60,155 nucleotides of DNA from Thermoplasmata archaeon (GTDB lineage: Archaea > Thermoplasmatota > Thermoplasmata > Methanomassiliicoccales > Methanomethylophilaceae), in assembly GCA_015063195.1 (NCBI GenBank), contig SUSX01000003.1:1-60155 (forward strand). The letters run 5' to 3'. The translations under genes and the position numbers were made by a program. A model generated the notes under the pieces. It saw only the letters and a program-made list of their open reading frames with translations, had not been told where the DNA came from and did no database searches. The first letter of the stretch is position 1. The number at the start of each line of letters is the position of its first letter. Shown one piece after another: positions 9,882 through 19,941 of the stretch.

Positions 9882-10072
9882 TTTTTCATCTCCGTTTTGC
9901 CTGTTGTTCAGGTCTTTTTAGTTAATGGAGGATTTGTCCTCCTTGTCTGTGAAATCAGTGAGATGCGCGGATAATCGCGCGCATTAATAGCAATATGTAT
10001 CCCAACCAGCAACGCTTATATATTGTTTATGGAGTTGTACAGTTGTCAGTCTATTGTCTGACAGTGGGATGC

Positions 10073-11092
10073 ATGAAAGACAGAATATTCGGCCGTGCTC
10101 AGAATTTTGGAGAGACGGCAAAGACGGCTTTAATAGAAGCTTCAGGAGTGAACTCTCGCAGTTTTTACGATCCTAAGTCAGGATTGTTTTTTGCAGTATT
10201 ACTGTCATTTTTCCTTTGGTGGATCCCATATTTGGGACAGATGATCCCGGGTTATGTATGTGGCAGAAGGGCAGGTTCGATTAAGAACGGCCTCATTTCA
10301 GTTGTTGTAGCATCAATCATCCTCATCATATCTACGGCAATAATCTCGGGCCTTCTGTCTATCATGTTCATGGAAGGGAACACTGCATTCATTAACACGT
10401 TTGGCGGAATGACAAACGGAATCATCGTAGGAATTTACGATTTCACCAACTATCTGGCATCTTTTGCAACCATCTCAAACGGGGGCCTTTATGTGAATGT
10501 GAATGCATTTGCTATGCTGATTGCATTCGGAGTAGTCGGTGGAGTAATGTCCGATCAGTCAAGGAAGGAGATCAGGATTATTGTTGGACAGACCATGTCT
10601 GCATCTGACCCAGAACTTCCCAGATCCGTTAGGGTAGCCACAGGAGAGACCAAGGTTTTTGAGACTTACAGCGACTATTCTGCGATACGTGTCAACAGGA
10701 CTGAAGCGCCTGCAAAACCGCAGAAGGCACCCAGAAAGAGTCATGTTATCGCATCGGCTACGAACACAGATATACCTGCATCTTACGCTCCGGGGCCTGT
10801 GAATACAGTCACGTCACCGGCAACTTCTACGGAGGTCACATACAGCAAGATTCCAGTAACAGGTGCTACACCTTCCTCATCGGCATCTGAGACCAAGACC
10901 TATGTAATGCCTGAGGCGACCACTGTTGCTGCCGAAACACCTGCAGTTCATACTGTTACTGAGGTACCGGCGTCTGCAGTTCAGGCACCTGCAGTCAAAA
11001 CAGTATCTTCGCCAGCAGTCGAGAAGAAGGTTGAAGAATCAGAAGACTCCGTACCGAAACGCAGTTCATCTGACGACCTGGAATGGTTCTGA
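10073..11092 (+). CDS. Yip1-like polytopic membrane protein with a long low-complexity C-terminal tail
   Basis: Several hydrophobic segments (AVLLSFFLWWIPYLGQMIPG, LISVVVASIILIISTAIISGLLS), then a P/A/T/V/S-rich tail ending DDLEWF. Start MKDRIFGR preferred over ORF start 9995. Confidence 0.55.
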   Translation: MKDRIFGRAQNFGETAKTALIEASGVNSRSFYDPKSGLFFAVLLSFFLWWIPYLGQMIPGYVCGRRAGSIKNGLISVVVASIILIISTAIISGLLSIMFMEGNTAFINTFGGMTNGIIVGIYDFTNYLASFATISNGGLYVNVNAFAMLIAFGVVGGVMSDQSRKEIRIIVGQTMSASDPELPRSVRVATGETKVFETYSDYSAIRVNRTEAPAKPQKAPRKSHVIASATNTDIPASYAPGPVNTVTSPATSTEVTYSKIPVTGATPSSSASETKTYVMPEATTVAAETPAVHTVTEVPASAVQAPAVKTVSSPAVEKKVEESEDSVPKRSSSDDLEWF

Positions 11093-11198
11093 TGCTGGCA
11101 CATATGCATTCACGGAATAGGGCACATATTTCGTGATATTGAGGCCAGTTTTTCTGACCTTTATCCTTTTATAATAATAAACCATCGCGAAAGCGAGG

Positions 11199-11504
11199 AT
11201 GATAGGTTTGTTTTGTTCATCATGCGGTTCAATGATGTTCCCTAAAGATGGCAAATATGTTTGCAATCAGTGCGGAGCAGAACAGGAGTTAGGCAGCGTA
11301 GAGACTTTTACGACTTCGGTCAAGAACAAAGAGATTTCAGTTATTTCGGAGAATGTGGCAACACTTCCCAAGACCCGCATCATTTGCCCTGAATGCGGAA
11401 ACACAGAGGCATACTTCGTTATCAGGCAGACCCGTGCCGCGGATGAACCTGAGACAAGGATCTACCGCTGCTGCAAATGCAGTCACAGCTGGAGAGAGTA
11501 CTGA
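11199..11504 (+). CDS. tfs: transcription factor S (TFIIS/RPB9-like)
   Basis: Two zinc ribbons: FCSSCGSMMFPKDGKYVCNQCG and ICPECGNTEAYFVIRQTRAADEPETRIYRCCKCSHSWREY. Confidence 0.95.
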   Translation: MIGLFCSSCGSMMFPKDGKYVCNQCGAEQELGSVETFTTSVKNKEISVISENVATLPKTRIICPECGNTEAYFVIRQTRAADEPETRIYRCCKCSHSWREY

Positions 11505-11517
11505 CGGGGGATCTTGA

Positions 11518-12255
11518 ATGTTCAAAGCGCAGTTGAAGTCCGAGACACTGAAAGGTCTCGTCAACATGATATCCACACTTATCGACGAGGTCAAGTTCAC
11601 TGTGTCACCTGAGGGACTCAGCCTTAAGGCTGTCGATCCCGCACATGTCGCAATGGTAGAACTCATGGTCGAAAGCGGAGCATTCGAATCGTATGAAGCG
11701 GACGAGACTGAGCTTGGAATAGATTTGGACAAGGTCAAAGACGTCCTCAAGCTTGCATCATCAGGCGACATAATCAGTATGGAACAGGATGCTGACCACG
11801 GAAGGCTCATTTTCAAGATCGGAAACATTACCAGGCGTATGAGTCTCGTAGATACTTCCAGTATGAACGACGTCAAAGTTCCTCAGCTGAAACTCTCATC
11901 CACAGTCAAGGTGCCCGTATCAGAACTTCAGAGAGGCATCAAGGCTTCAGAATCAATTTCAGATCACATTTCACTCATCGCAGAGGGAGAAACATTCGAA
12001 CTTCTCTGTGAAGGGGATACAGATTCTGCCAACCTTACACTGGATTCATCCTCACTTGAAAGCATCAACGCACCTTCCCGTGTAAGCAGTATGTTCCCCT
12101 TGGACTATTTTTCGAACTTCATTAAGGCAATTCCTTCGGATGTTGTTGTAGAGATTGAACTCGATACAGACTACCCTGTAATCATCAACTTCGATCTTGC
12201 AGGTGACAACGGTAAAGTGAAGTACCTCCTTGCACCAAGGATCGAATCTGACTAG
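11518..12255 (+). CDS. pcn: DNA polymerase sliding clamp (PCNA)
   Basis: 245 aa; LIDEVKFTVSPEGLSLKAVDPAHVAMVEL... and C-terminal DNGKVKYLLAPRIE. Terminates with TAG. Confidence 0.95.
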   Translation: MFKAQLKSETLKGLVNMISTLIDEVKFTVSPEGLSLKAVDPAHVAMVELMVESGAFESYEADETELGIDLDKVKDVLKLASSGDIISMEQDADHGRLIFKIGNITRRMSLVDTSSMNDVKVPQLKLSSTVKVPVSELQRGIKASESISDHISLIAEGETFELLCEGDTDSANLTLDSSSLESINAPSRVSSMFPLDYFSNFIKAIPSDVVVEIELDTDYPVIINFDLAGDNGKVKYLLAPRIESD

Positions 12256-12266
12256 GCGGGATCGAC

Positions 12267-13088
12267 ATGTTAACCTCTGAGGAATTACAGAAAAAGGCAA
12301 ACATTCTCAGATGTCACGTGATCGAGATGACTTACGAGGCAGGATCCGGCCATCCCGGAGGTTCCTTGTCCGCTGCAGATCTCATCGCAACACTCTATTT
12401 CAGAATGATGAAACACGATCCTTCCAATCCCTCATGGGAGGAGAGGGACAGGTTCATTCTTTCAAAAGGTCACGTAGCACCTGTTCTTTACGCAGCATTG
12501 GCCGAATCCGGTTATTTCCCTGTTGAGGATTTGAAGACACTTAGGAAAATCGGTTCAAAACTTCAGGGCCATCCCGTCAGGGGGAAGGTTCCCGGTGTGG
12601 AAATGTCTACAGGTTCATTGGGACAGGGTCTCAGCATGGCATGTGGTATCGCATTAGCCGGAAAGATGGATTCTGCTGACTATCACGTTTACTGCCTTCT
12701 CGGTGACGGGGAGCTTCAGAGCGGACAGAATTGGGAAGCAATGATGTTCGCATCACACAACAAACTCAACAATCTCATTGCATTCGTGGACAGGAACCGC
12801 CTTCAGATCGAAGGAGATACTGAGACTGTAATGTCTCTCGACCCTCTTCCTGAGAAATGGCTGTCTTTCGGATGGAATGTATTCGAAATCGACGGTCACA
12901 ACATCGACCGCATCATTGGCGCCATCGAGGAAGCAAAGGCTTCCGATTCACCTTCTGTCATAATTATGAACACCTTCAAAGGAAAAGGAGTCTCATTCAT
13001 GGAGAACAAAGCCGAATTCCACGGTCGTGCATGTAAATGTGATGAGTTTGAGAAGGCTATGGCAGAACTGAAGGAGGTGTGCCAATGA
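12267..13088 (+). CDS. transketolase, N-terminal subunit
   Basis: GHPGGSLSAADLIATLYF, DRFILSKGHVAPVLYA, STGSLGQGLSMACGIAL, LLGDGELQSGQNWEAMMFA. Confidence 0.95.
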   Translation: MLTSEELQKKANILRCHVIEMTYEAGSGHPGGSLSAADLIATLYFRMMKHDPSNPSWEERDRFILSKGHVAPVLYAALAESGYFPVEDLKTLRKIGSKLQGHPVRGKVPGVEMSTGSLGQGLSMACGIALAGKMDSADYHVYCLLGDGELQSGQNWEAMMFASHNKLNNLIAFVDRNRLQIEGDTETVMSLDPLPEKWLSFGWNVFEIDGHNIDRIIGAIEEAKASDSPSVIIMNTFKGKGVSFMENKAEFHGRACKCDEFEKAMAELKEVCQ

Positions 13089-14023
13089 AGTTGGCTCAGC
13101 GTAACTATTACGGTAAAGCACTTGTAAAATTAGCAGAGACGAACAAAGATGTGGTCGTTCTTGATGCAGATTTGGCAGGTTCCACCAAGACATCCGAATT
13201 CAGAAAGGTAGCACCTGAGAGATTCGTCGAAGTAGGTATTGCGGAGCAGAACCTTATCGGTATATCTGCAGGTCTTGCAGCATCAGGGAAAACTGTATTT
13301 GCATCCACATTTGCAGTATTCGCAACAGGAAGGTGTTGGGAGCAGATTCGTTTGGCATTGGCATATCCGAAGCTGAACGTAAAAGTCGTTTCCACCCACT
13401 GCGGAATCAGTGTCGGTGCTGACGGTGCATCTCACCAGGCATTGGAAGACATCTCCATTATGCGTTCACTTCCAAACATGGTTGTTGTATCTCCTGCAGA
13501 TGCATATGAGGCATATGCAGCAACATTGGCCTTGGCTGAATATGACGGGCCCTGTTACATGAGATTGGGACGTGCAGATCTTCCAGTCATCTATACAGAG
13601 GATGTTGAGTTCACAATCGGAAAGGCAAAGAAGATCAGATCCGGAACCGATGTAACACTCATCGGAACGGGACAGATGGTCAACTCATGTATCGAAGCAG
13701 CAGATATTCTTGAGAAAGAGGGAATCTCCGCCGATGTGATCAACATGTCTACGATCAAACCCCTCGATACGGAGGCAATTTACGATTCAATTACAAAGAC
13801 CGGTTGTGTAGTTACTGCCGAGGAACACAGTGTAATCGGCGGTCTTGGTTCCGCAGTCTCAGAGTTCCTTTCTGAGAACTGTCCTGTACCACTCACAAGA
13901 ATCGGAACAAGGGATACATTCGGCGAATCCGGAGATCCTGATGAACTCTTTAAGAAATACGGCCTGACAGCAGAAGACATCGCTGAAGCGGCTAAATTAT
14001 CAATAAGCAGGAAGAAGGAGTGA
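13079..14023 (+). CDS. transketolase, C-terminal subunit
   Basis: [55 protein letters not shown]. Overlaps the N-terminal subunit gene. Confidence 0.95.
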   Translation: MPMKLAQRNYYGKALVKLAETNKDVVVLDADLAGSTKTSEFRKVAPERFVEVGIAEQNLIGISAGLAASGKTVFASTFAVFATGRCWEQIRLALAYPKLNVKVVSTHCGISVGADGASHQALEDISIMRSLPNMVVVSPADAYEAYAATLALAEYDGPCYMRLGRADLPVIYTEDVEFTIGKAKKIRSGTDVTLIGTGQMVNSCIEAADILEKEGISADVINMSTIKPLDTEAIYDSITKTGCVVTAEEHSVIGGLGSAVSEFLSENCPVPLTRIGTRDTFGESGDPDELFKKYGLTAEDIAEAAKLSISRKKE

Positions 14024-14673
14024 AAGAGATGAAGATTTTCATAGATACCGCTAACATCGACATGATTAAGGAGATTAATGACTGGGGAATTCTCGACGGA
14101 GTCACAACAAATCCCAGTCTCATTGCAAAGGAAGGAAAAGATCTCAAGACAATCGTCACAGAGATCTCAAAGATCGTAGACGGTCCCATTTCCGCAGAAG
14201 TCATGTCCATGGATGCTGACGGAATGGTCGCAGAGGGAAGAGAGTTGGCAAAGATCCACCCTAACATCAACATCAAGCTCCCTATGTGTGTCGAGTCACT
14301 CAAAGCAACCAAGGTTCTTTCATCCGAAGGTATCAAGGTTAACGTCACTCTGATTTTCTCAGCACAGCAGGCACTCCTTGCCGCAAAGGCAGGAGCAGCA
14401 TTCGTTTCACCCTTTGTCGGAAGGTTGGACGATATCGGAATCGACGGAACAGGATTGATCACAGAGATTTCAACAATCTTTAACAATTATGGAATCCAGA
14501 CCGAGATTATCGCGGCATCAATCAGGAATCCAATCCACGTTTCCATCGCAGCTCAGGCAGGATGCGACATAGCAACGATTCCTTACAACGTCCTGAAACA
14601 GATGGTTGCACACCCCAAGACCACTGAGGGAATCGAGAAGTTCATCGCAGACTACAACAAGTCTCAGAATTGA
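14020..14673 (+). CDS. transaldolase / fructose-6-phosphate aldolase family
   Basis: [70 protein letters not shown]. Confidence 0.94.
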   Translation: MKEMKIFIDTANIDMIKEINDWGILDGVTTNPSLIAKEGKDLKTIVTEISKIVDGPISAEVMSMDADGMVAEGRELAKIHPNINIKLPMCVESLKATKVLSSEGIKVNVTLIFSAQQALLAAKAGAAFVSPFVGRLDDIGIDGTGLITEISTIFNNYGIQTEIIAASIRNPIHVSIAAQAGCDIATIPYNVLKQMVAHPKTTEGIEKFIADYNKSQN

Positions 14674-14681
14674 GGTTTCCG

Positions 14682-15833
14682 ATGTACGACGTGATCGTAG
14701 TTGGGGGAGGACCGGCAGGCTCCAAGTCTGCACGCCTTCTCTCCAGGGATCACGACGTTATGGTCCTTGAGGATCACAACTGTTCAGGAGAGCCTGTGGA
14801 ATGCACAGGTCTGATATCTCCTGACGTTATCAGGGAATCCGGTATCAAACCAGATATCCTGAATTCTTTTTCCAATCTGTGTGCAGTATTCCCTGATGGA
14901 AGAAAAGTCACTGTCAGATGCAAGGATGAGAAAGCTGTAGTTATCGACCGTGCGGATTTTGACAGAAAAATGGCAGATGAAGCCATTGATGCAGGTGCAA
15001 AGTATGTCTACTCCAAGAGATGTACTTCATGCAGTGTTCAAAACGATTCTGTTTCTGTCTTATCGGACAATGACCGTTATGACGGAAAAGTACTCATCGG
15101 TGCTGACGGACATACTTCAACAGTCAGGCAGCAGTTATTCACACAAAGGCCTGAGATGTATGTCAGAGGTATTCAGGCAGATGTTGAATTCACATATGAG
15201 TATCAGGACACAATCGATATCTTCCTGGGTTCCGATGTTGCACCGGATTTCTTTGCATGGGCAATTCCGTTTGACGATAGGGTAAGAGTAGGGCTCTGCT
15301 GCGGATGGGACAATGAACTCCCCGCATTTTATTTCAAAAAATTACTGCAGAAATTGAAGATGGATGATTCAAAAGTCATTATGAAGAATTCCGGAAAGAT
15401 TCCATTGGGAACATTGAGCAAAACATACCGTGATCATGTATTGCTTGTAGGCGATTCGGCTGGGCAGGTCAAGCCCATTTCGGGCGGAGGACTGTATCCG
15501 GGACTAGTGTCTGCAGGCCATGCAGCTGACGTCATTCATGAAGCATTTCAGTCAGAAGATTTCTCCGAGAAGATGCTGAAACAGTATCAGAAGAGATGGA
15601 AGTCTTCAGTCGGCAAGGAACTAAAATCCGGTCTTAGGCTGAGGAAGATGTACAACAATCTTTCTGATTCGGACCTCAATTCCGTGGGAGCCATTGTCGA
15701 TGACAGAAAGATATTGGACCCAATATCCGAAGTCACATTGGATTCTGTCAGTGATGCTGTTCCGATAGTGATGAAAAATCTCCCTGTAGCGTTCAAATTA
15801 CTGCCGTATATGATCAAAGGTGTTATCAGATGA
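14682..15833 (+). CDS. geranylgeranyl reductase family FAD-dependent oxidoreductase
   Basis: MYDVIVVGGGPAGSKSARLLS FAD motif, EPVECTGLISP, VLLVGDSAGQVKPISGGGLYPGLVSAGHAAD. Confidence 0.88.
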   Translation: MYDVIVVGGGPAGSKSARLLSRDHDVMVLEDHNCSGEPVECTGLISPDVIRESGIKPDILNSFSNLCAVFPDGRKVTVRCKDEKAVVIDRADFDRKMADEAIDAGAKYVYSKRCTSCSVQNDSVSVLSDNDRYDGKVLIGADGHTSTVRQQLFTQRPEMYVRGIQADVEFTYEYQDTIDIFLGSDVAPDFFAWAIPFDDRVRVGLCCGWDNELPAFYFKKLLQKLKMDDSKVIMKNSGKIPLGTLSKTYRDHVLLVGDSAGQVKPISGGGLYPGLVSAGHAADVIHEAFQSEDFSEKMLKQYQKRWKSSVGKELKSGLRLRKMYNNLSDSDLNSVGAIVDDRKILDPISEVTLDSVSDAVPIVMKNLPVAFKLLPYMIKGVIR

Positions 15834-16849
15834 AACTGGCAGTCATCCCGTCATCAGATGCAAAGGATATGATTCCCAGATTAGTGAAGGAAGGTGTAGT
15901 AAACACCCATGCCAAGATATCCAAGAGCGGCTCGGACAGACTCATACCGATATTGGATGAATATGTTCAGGTGATGCAGGAAAGGGGATTCACTTTGGTT
16001 GAAGGAGAAGCACACTCAAGAGCCAGGACTCCCCCGCAGGAAAGGATACTGAAGGATCTGAGCGATCTGCCGAAGGAGGTATTGTCAAATCTTCCGATGA
16101 AATGGGAGTATGTCGGAGACATCGTAATCATAAGGTTGGAGGATTCGGCTGAACCGTACAAGAAACGTATCGGAGAAGTATATGCGGATCAGTTGGAGAT
16201 GCAGACTGTATGTGTAGACAGATCTGGAGTTTCCGGAGAATTTAGACGTCCAGATATCGAAGTAATATACGGTTCCAAGACAGATTCGATAAGATTGGAA
16301 AACGGCATCCGTTATTATTTCGATGTGACAAAGGTGATGTTTGCATCAGGTAACGTAGATGAAAGGGAACGTATGAAGAATCTCGACTGTACCGGCGAGA
16401 CTGTTGTAGATATGTTCGCAGGAATCGGTTATTTCAGTTTACCTTTGGCCAAATTTTCAGGTGCAAAGGAAGTAATTTCCTGTGAGAAAAATCCTGAATC
16501 ATATGAGTTTCTGGTGAAGAATGTGGAACTGAATGAAGTAGGGCACATCGTTAAACCTATGTTGGGGGACAACAGGACGCTTCCCGGAGAAAGATTCGCG
16601 GATCGTATCCTCATGGGATATGTGCAGATAACTTCTGAGTTTATTCCCAAAGCACTGCAACTAATCAAACCAAACGGAATCATTCATTATCATGATACGT
16701 TCTATGTCAATGAGTACGAGGACAAGATAACCCAGATCTTTGACGAAGCCTGCGGTAAGGGCGGATATGAGATATTGGGAATAAGGGAGGTAAAGTCATT
16801 CGCTCCCTCTGTTTCCCATTATGTCGCTGACATCAGGATCTTACACTGA
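15830..16849 (+). CDS. tRNA (guanine-N1)-methyltransferase Trm5-like
   Basis: SRARTPPQERILKDLSDLPKEVLSNLPMKWEYVGDIVIIRL, VVDMFAGIGYFSLPLAKFSGAKEVISCEKNPESYEFL. Confidence 0.9.
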   Translation: MKLAVIPSSDAKDMIPRLVKEGVVNTHAKISKSGSDRLIPILDEYVQVMQERGFTLVEGEAHSRARTPPQERILKDLSDLPKEVLSNLPMKWEYVGDIVIIRLEDSAEPYKKRIGEVYADQLEMQTVCVDRSGVSGEFRRPDIEVIYGSKTDSIRLENGIRYYFDVTKVMFASGNVDERERMKNLDCTGETVVDMFAGIGYFSLPLAKFSGAKEVISCEKNPESYEFLVKNVELNEVGHIVKPMLGDNRTLPGERFADRILMGYVQITSEFIPKALQLIKPNGIIHYHDTFYVNEYEDKITQIFDEACGKGGYEILGIREVKSFAPSVSHYVADIRILH

Positions 16850-18337
16850 TTCTCCGCACCCTGTCGCTGAAAGGAGCGTATTCATTTTATGGCGGTATTC
16901 CTCTCCTGAGGCTGCCACAAGGTCCTTTACGAAGGGCACAAGGAATTCTGCAAGATCGGATTCTTCTGCAGTACATTTCACCAGATTTCTGTCATTTCCG
17001 ACAGCTATTGCGAATGCTTTGGCCAAAGAGCGGGATTTGTAATCTCTCGGAGGTTTCAATTCAAGCTCGGATTTCAGGTGTGAGATTCCTCCTACCTTCA
17101 CGGCCTTGGCATAACTGTCAGCATTCTTTGTTACCGGGCCCATGTTCTTGAACACAGGGAGTGTTTTGACAACATCTTTTGACATTTCGAGGCTGTGGGC
17201 TTCTTTAAGGACGGTAAGTGGATTCTTTCTTGATGCATCTCCGATAGATTCTGCAACCTCTTCGGATGTAAATTTGGAGATTATTCCTGAATAGTTGCTC
17301 TGCCATATGGACGACAATGCTTCTGATGCTTTTCCAGACTGTATCACGATGGAAACAGGATTCTCCTCTAGATATCCTGACAGTGCTGAAATCTCCATCG
17401 GGTCACCTGACAGTTGTGATATGAAATCTTTCAGATTCGAGCCATAGTTCTTGTTTCCGATTATGTACACTGCAGTATCTGCATTCTGAAGGTCGCCGAG
17501 TTTTGATTTGATAATCTCTTTGATCAAAGCAGAGTCTGTAACTTTTCCTAAGGAGTAGTCTTTGATTCTTTCCGCTGGAATAGTTTCTATTCCGGAAGAT
17601 TCGGATGAGTGATAGTTGTGTTCCACATAAACCTCAAAGTCATCCAACGGATCGACTGCAACTATTCTGGAAATCAGATATTGGAGTGTGGATACATCTT
17701 TGGCACAGTTCTTGCATATTCTGATTTTTGTATCAGATGACTTGATTTTGATAACCAAAGCCGGTTCGTTGGGGTGTGCACAGACGATTTCATCGTCAGG
17801 GAATTCGTAAGGAGATTCCCAGAATGTATCGTAGATGTAGTCCATGGGCATGTTAGGGGTATTGGAGCATACAAGGTCCTCACCGAAAGAGTAGAGGTAG
17901 AGTTTGTTCTTCTTTGCGAATGCGTTGTAGAGAAGAAGTCTAATCTTTGGGTCGTCATAGTGTTGGCACCCGATGAGTTTGTCATTACCGACGGCACCCT
18001 TCTGTACAAAAGGAACATCTTCGCCTGCAAGTTTTGCGGTTGCGGTATAAGGTACGGTACCTGATGCATAAAGTGAGATTGTAGCAGCGTACGCTTTGAA
18101 TATATCGTCACTTCCTCTGGATGCCATTTTGGTGAGTCCGTCTGCGCTGCTTTTGATCTTGTCCAGTTTGGCAATTCTCTTGAATGTTTTATCAAATGAA
18201 CATTTCCTGCAGTTGCCTGCGCATTTAGGCCTCAGAAGAGACGAATCTTCCCAGAGGTTTTTCGATTTCTCGAGAATGTCGGATTCAACTCTTTTGTTGG
18301 TACGCTTGATTCCCCTGAACCTTACTCTCTTACCCAT
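16841..18337 (-). CDS. uncharacterised 498-aa protein with basic N-terminus and Cys clusters
   Basis: Full-length ORF, antisense of nothing better. Contains RPKCAGNCRKCSFDKTFKR and KIRICKNCAKDV; no family recognised. Confidence 0.8.
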   Translation of the reverse strand: MGKRVRFRGIKRTNKRVESDILEKSKNLWEDSSLLRPKCAGNCRKCSFDKTFKRIAKLDKIKSSADGLTKMASRGSDDIFKAYAATISLYASGTVPYTATAKLAGEDVPFVQKGAVGNDKLIGCQHYDDPKIRLLLYNAFAKKNKLYLYSFGEDLVCSNTPNMPMDYIYDTFWESPYEFPDDEIVCAHPNEPALVIKIKSSDTKIRICKNCAKDVSTLQYLISRIVAVDPLDDFEVYVEHNYHSSESSGIETIPAERIKDYSLGKVTDSALIKEIIKSKLGDLQNADTAVYIIGNKNYGSNLKDFISQLSGDPMEISALSGYLEENPVSIVIQSGKASEALSSIWQSNYSGIISKFTSEEVAESIGDASRKNPLTVLKEAHSLEMSKDVVKTLPVFKNMGPVTKNADSYAKAVKVGGISHLKSELELKPPRDYKSRSLAKAFAIAVGNDRNLVKCTAEESDLAEFLVPFVKDLVAASGEEYRHKMNTLLSATGCGESV

Positions 18338-18414
18338 GATTCCAGGATATTGTTGCGGATATTAAAAGGGTGACAGAGATAACAATTATAGGTACATCAG
18401 AACATCACATCCGC

Positions 18415-18942
18415 ATGGGTGATTATCAGGCACTTCAGCGGAAGGTCAGAGTGCTCCTGGCTAAGGAACCTTTCTGCCTCAGGAGGATAGCCAAGGAAGA
18501 TCTGGATATATTCTGTGAAGCATTCATCCATGACAGTTTCTCCAATGAGATGGATTCCGATTCCAGACCGAAGGCTGTACGTTCCTATGAAAGGTTGGAA
18601 TTTTTAGGGGATTCAATAGTAGAATTTCTCGCATGTGAGTACATCTACAGCAATTCAGATCTCCAGGAAGGGCGGATGACGGATTTCAAGCAGGAAATCG
18701 TTGCCAACAAGAAGATATCCTCATATGTGAAGGAAGCAGGCATCGATATAGACGGCGTATTGTTACTGGGTCATGGACACAGAGATCCAAAGACCAAGGA
18801 GAACATAGTTGAAGACAATATGCGCTCGGATGCTTTTGAAGCACTTATTGCAGCTATATATCTGGTACACGGAATGGATATGGCAAGGGAAATAGTGCAT
18901 AAGATACTGATACTTCCGGCATTAAGGGATTTCCAGATATGA
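18415..18942 (+). CDS. rnc: ribonuclease III (catalytic domain only)
   Basis: RNase III signature SYERLEFLGDSIVEFLACEYIY and VEDNMRSDAFEALIAAIYLVHGMDMA; no dsRNA-binding domain follows. Start MGDYQALQ assumed; ORF track start is 18370. Confidence 0.9.
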   Translation: MGDYQALQRKVRVLLAKEPFCLRRIAKEDLDIFCEAFIHDSFSNEMDSDSRPKAVRSYERLEFLGDSIVEFLACEYIYSNSDLQEGRMTDFKQEIVANKKISSYVKEAGIDIDGVLLLGHGHRDPKTKENIVEDNMRSDAFEALIAAIYLVHGMDMAREIVHKILILPALRDFQI

Positions 18943-18949
18943 TGGTGTC

Positions 18950-18973
18950 AATGACAACTTTTCTGTTGTCATT
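18950..18973. promoter_or_regulatory. 9-bp perfect hairpin immediately downstream of rnc
   Basis: AATGACAAC-TTTTCT-GTTGTCATT. Confidence 0.5.
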
Positions 18974-19010
18974 AACTCATATTATATAGGTAGAAAATCA
19001 ATATTCCATC

Positions 19011-19931
19011 ATGGATGTCGATACAACTGTTTCAGCTATTGTAAGTATGGAAATCCGCGGTGCCGGAAAGATTGCGAGAGCAGGAGCATCGGCTTTATCA
19101 TATTTTGCAGAGAATTACAGCGGAACTGATCTGGCACCATTCATGAAAGAATTGAATGATGCCAGGGATAAGATACTCGGTTCAAGACCGACCGCTGTTT
19201 CACTTTGGAACGGTGTACACTCAACATTGAAGGATGTTGACACATGCGCTTCGGTTGAAGAGGCGAAAGAACTCATAATTTCTAATGCAGAAAGGTTTAA
19301 CAAAGAGTCATTGGGCGCTGTGAAGTTGATCGGAGAGATGGGTGCCAAGAGGATTCAGGACGGAGATGTCATTCTGACACACTGTAACAGCAGTGCTGCA
19401 TTATCTGTGATTAAAACTGCCCATGCACAGGGAAAGAAGTTCAGAGTGTATGCAACAGAATCAAGGCCGTGGAGACAGGGCATACTTACCGTTAATGAAT
19501 TGGCTAAGGAAGGAATAGACATAACGCTGATCATAGACAGTGCGGTCCGTTCCGTGATGAAACATGTCACCAAGGTCTTTGTGGGCGCAGACACGATAAC
19601 GTCACACGGTTCTTTAATCAATAAAATAGGTACATCTCAGCTAGCGCTGGCAGCAAATGAGGCCAGAGTACAATTCTACGTTTGCAGTGAAACATACAAG
19701 TTCTCCCCCATGACCCTTTACGGAGATATGGTCACAATAGAAGAAAGGGATCAGGATGAGGTAGTAATGGGTGCCGATATAGACGGTAGGGTAAAGATAT
19801 TCAATCCTGTTTTCGACAGTACTCCCGGAAAATACATTGATGCGATAATAACCGAAGTCGGATTGATATCTCCCGGTTCGGTGTACAATATCATGGTAAG
19901 CAAACTCGGAAACGTAATTTTACAGAATTAA
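19011..19931 (+). CDS. ribose-1,5-bisphosphate isomerase (eIF2B-like family)
   Basis: ILTHCNSSAALSVIKTAHAQGKKFRVYATESRPWRQG, VFVGADTITSHGSLINKIGTSQLALAANEARVQFYVCSETYKF. Adjacent to RuBisCO and AMP phosphorylase. Confidence 0.9.
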   Translation: MDVDTTVSAIVSMEIRGAGKIARAGASALSYFAENYSGTDLAPFMKELNDARDKILGSRPTAVSLWNGVHSTLKDVDTCASVEEAKELIISNAERFNKESLGAVKLIGEMGAKRIQDGDVILTHCNSSAALSVIKTAHAQGKKFRVYATESRPWRQGILTVNELAKEGIDITLIIDSAVRSVMKHVTKVFVGADTITSHGSLINKIGTSQLALAANEARVQFYVCSETYKFSPMTLYGDMVTIEERDQDEVVMGADIDGRVKIFNPVFDSTPGKYIDAIITEVGLISPGSVYNIMVSKLGNVILQN

Positions 19932-19941
19932 GGTGATAAAC

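Noticed and set aside
10750-11000. Possible tandem DNA repeat in the Yip1-like tail
   Set aside because: Low-complexity protein composition only; no exact repeated DNA unit found by eye.
12267-14023. Split transketolase considered as a broken gene
   Set aside because: Two-subunit transketolase is a normal arrangement in archaea; both ORFs are intact and overlap.
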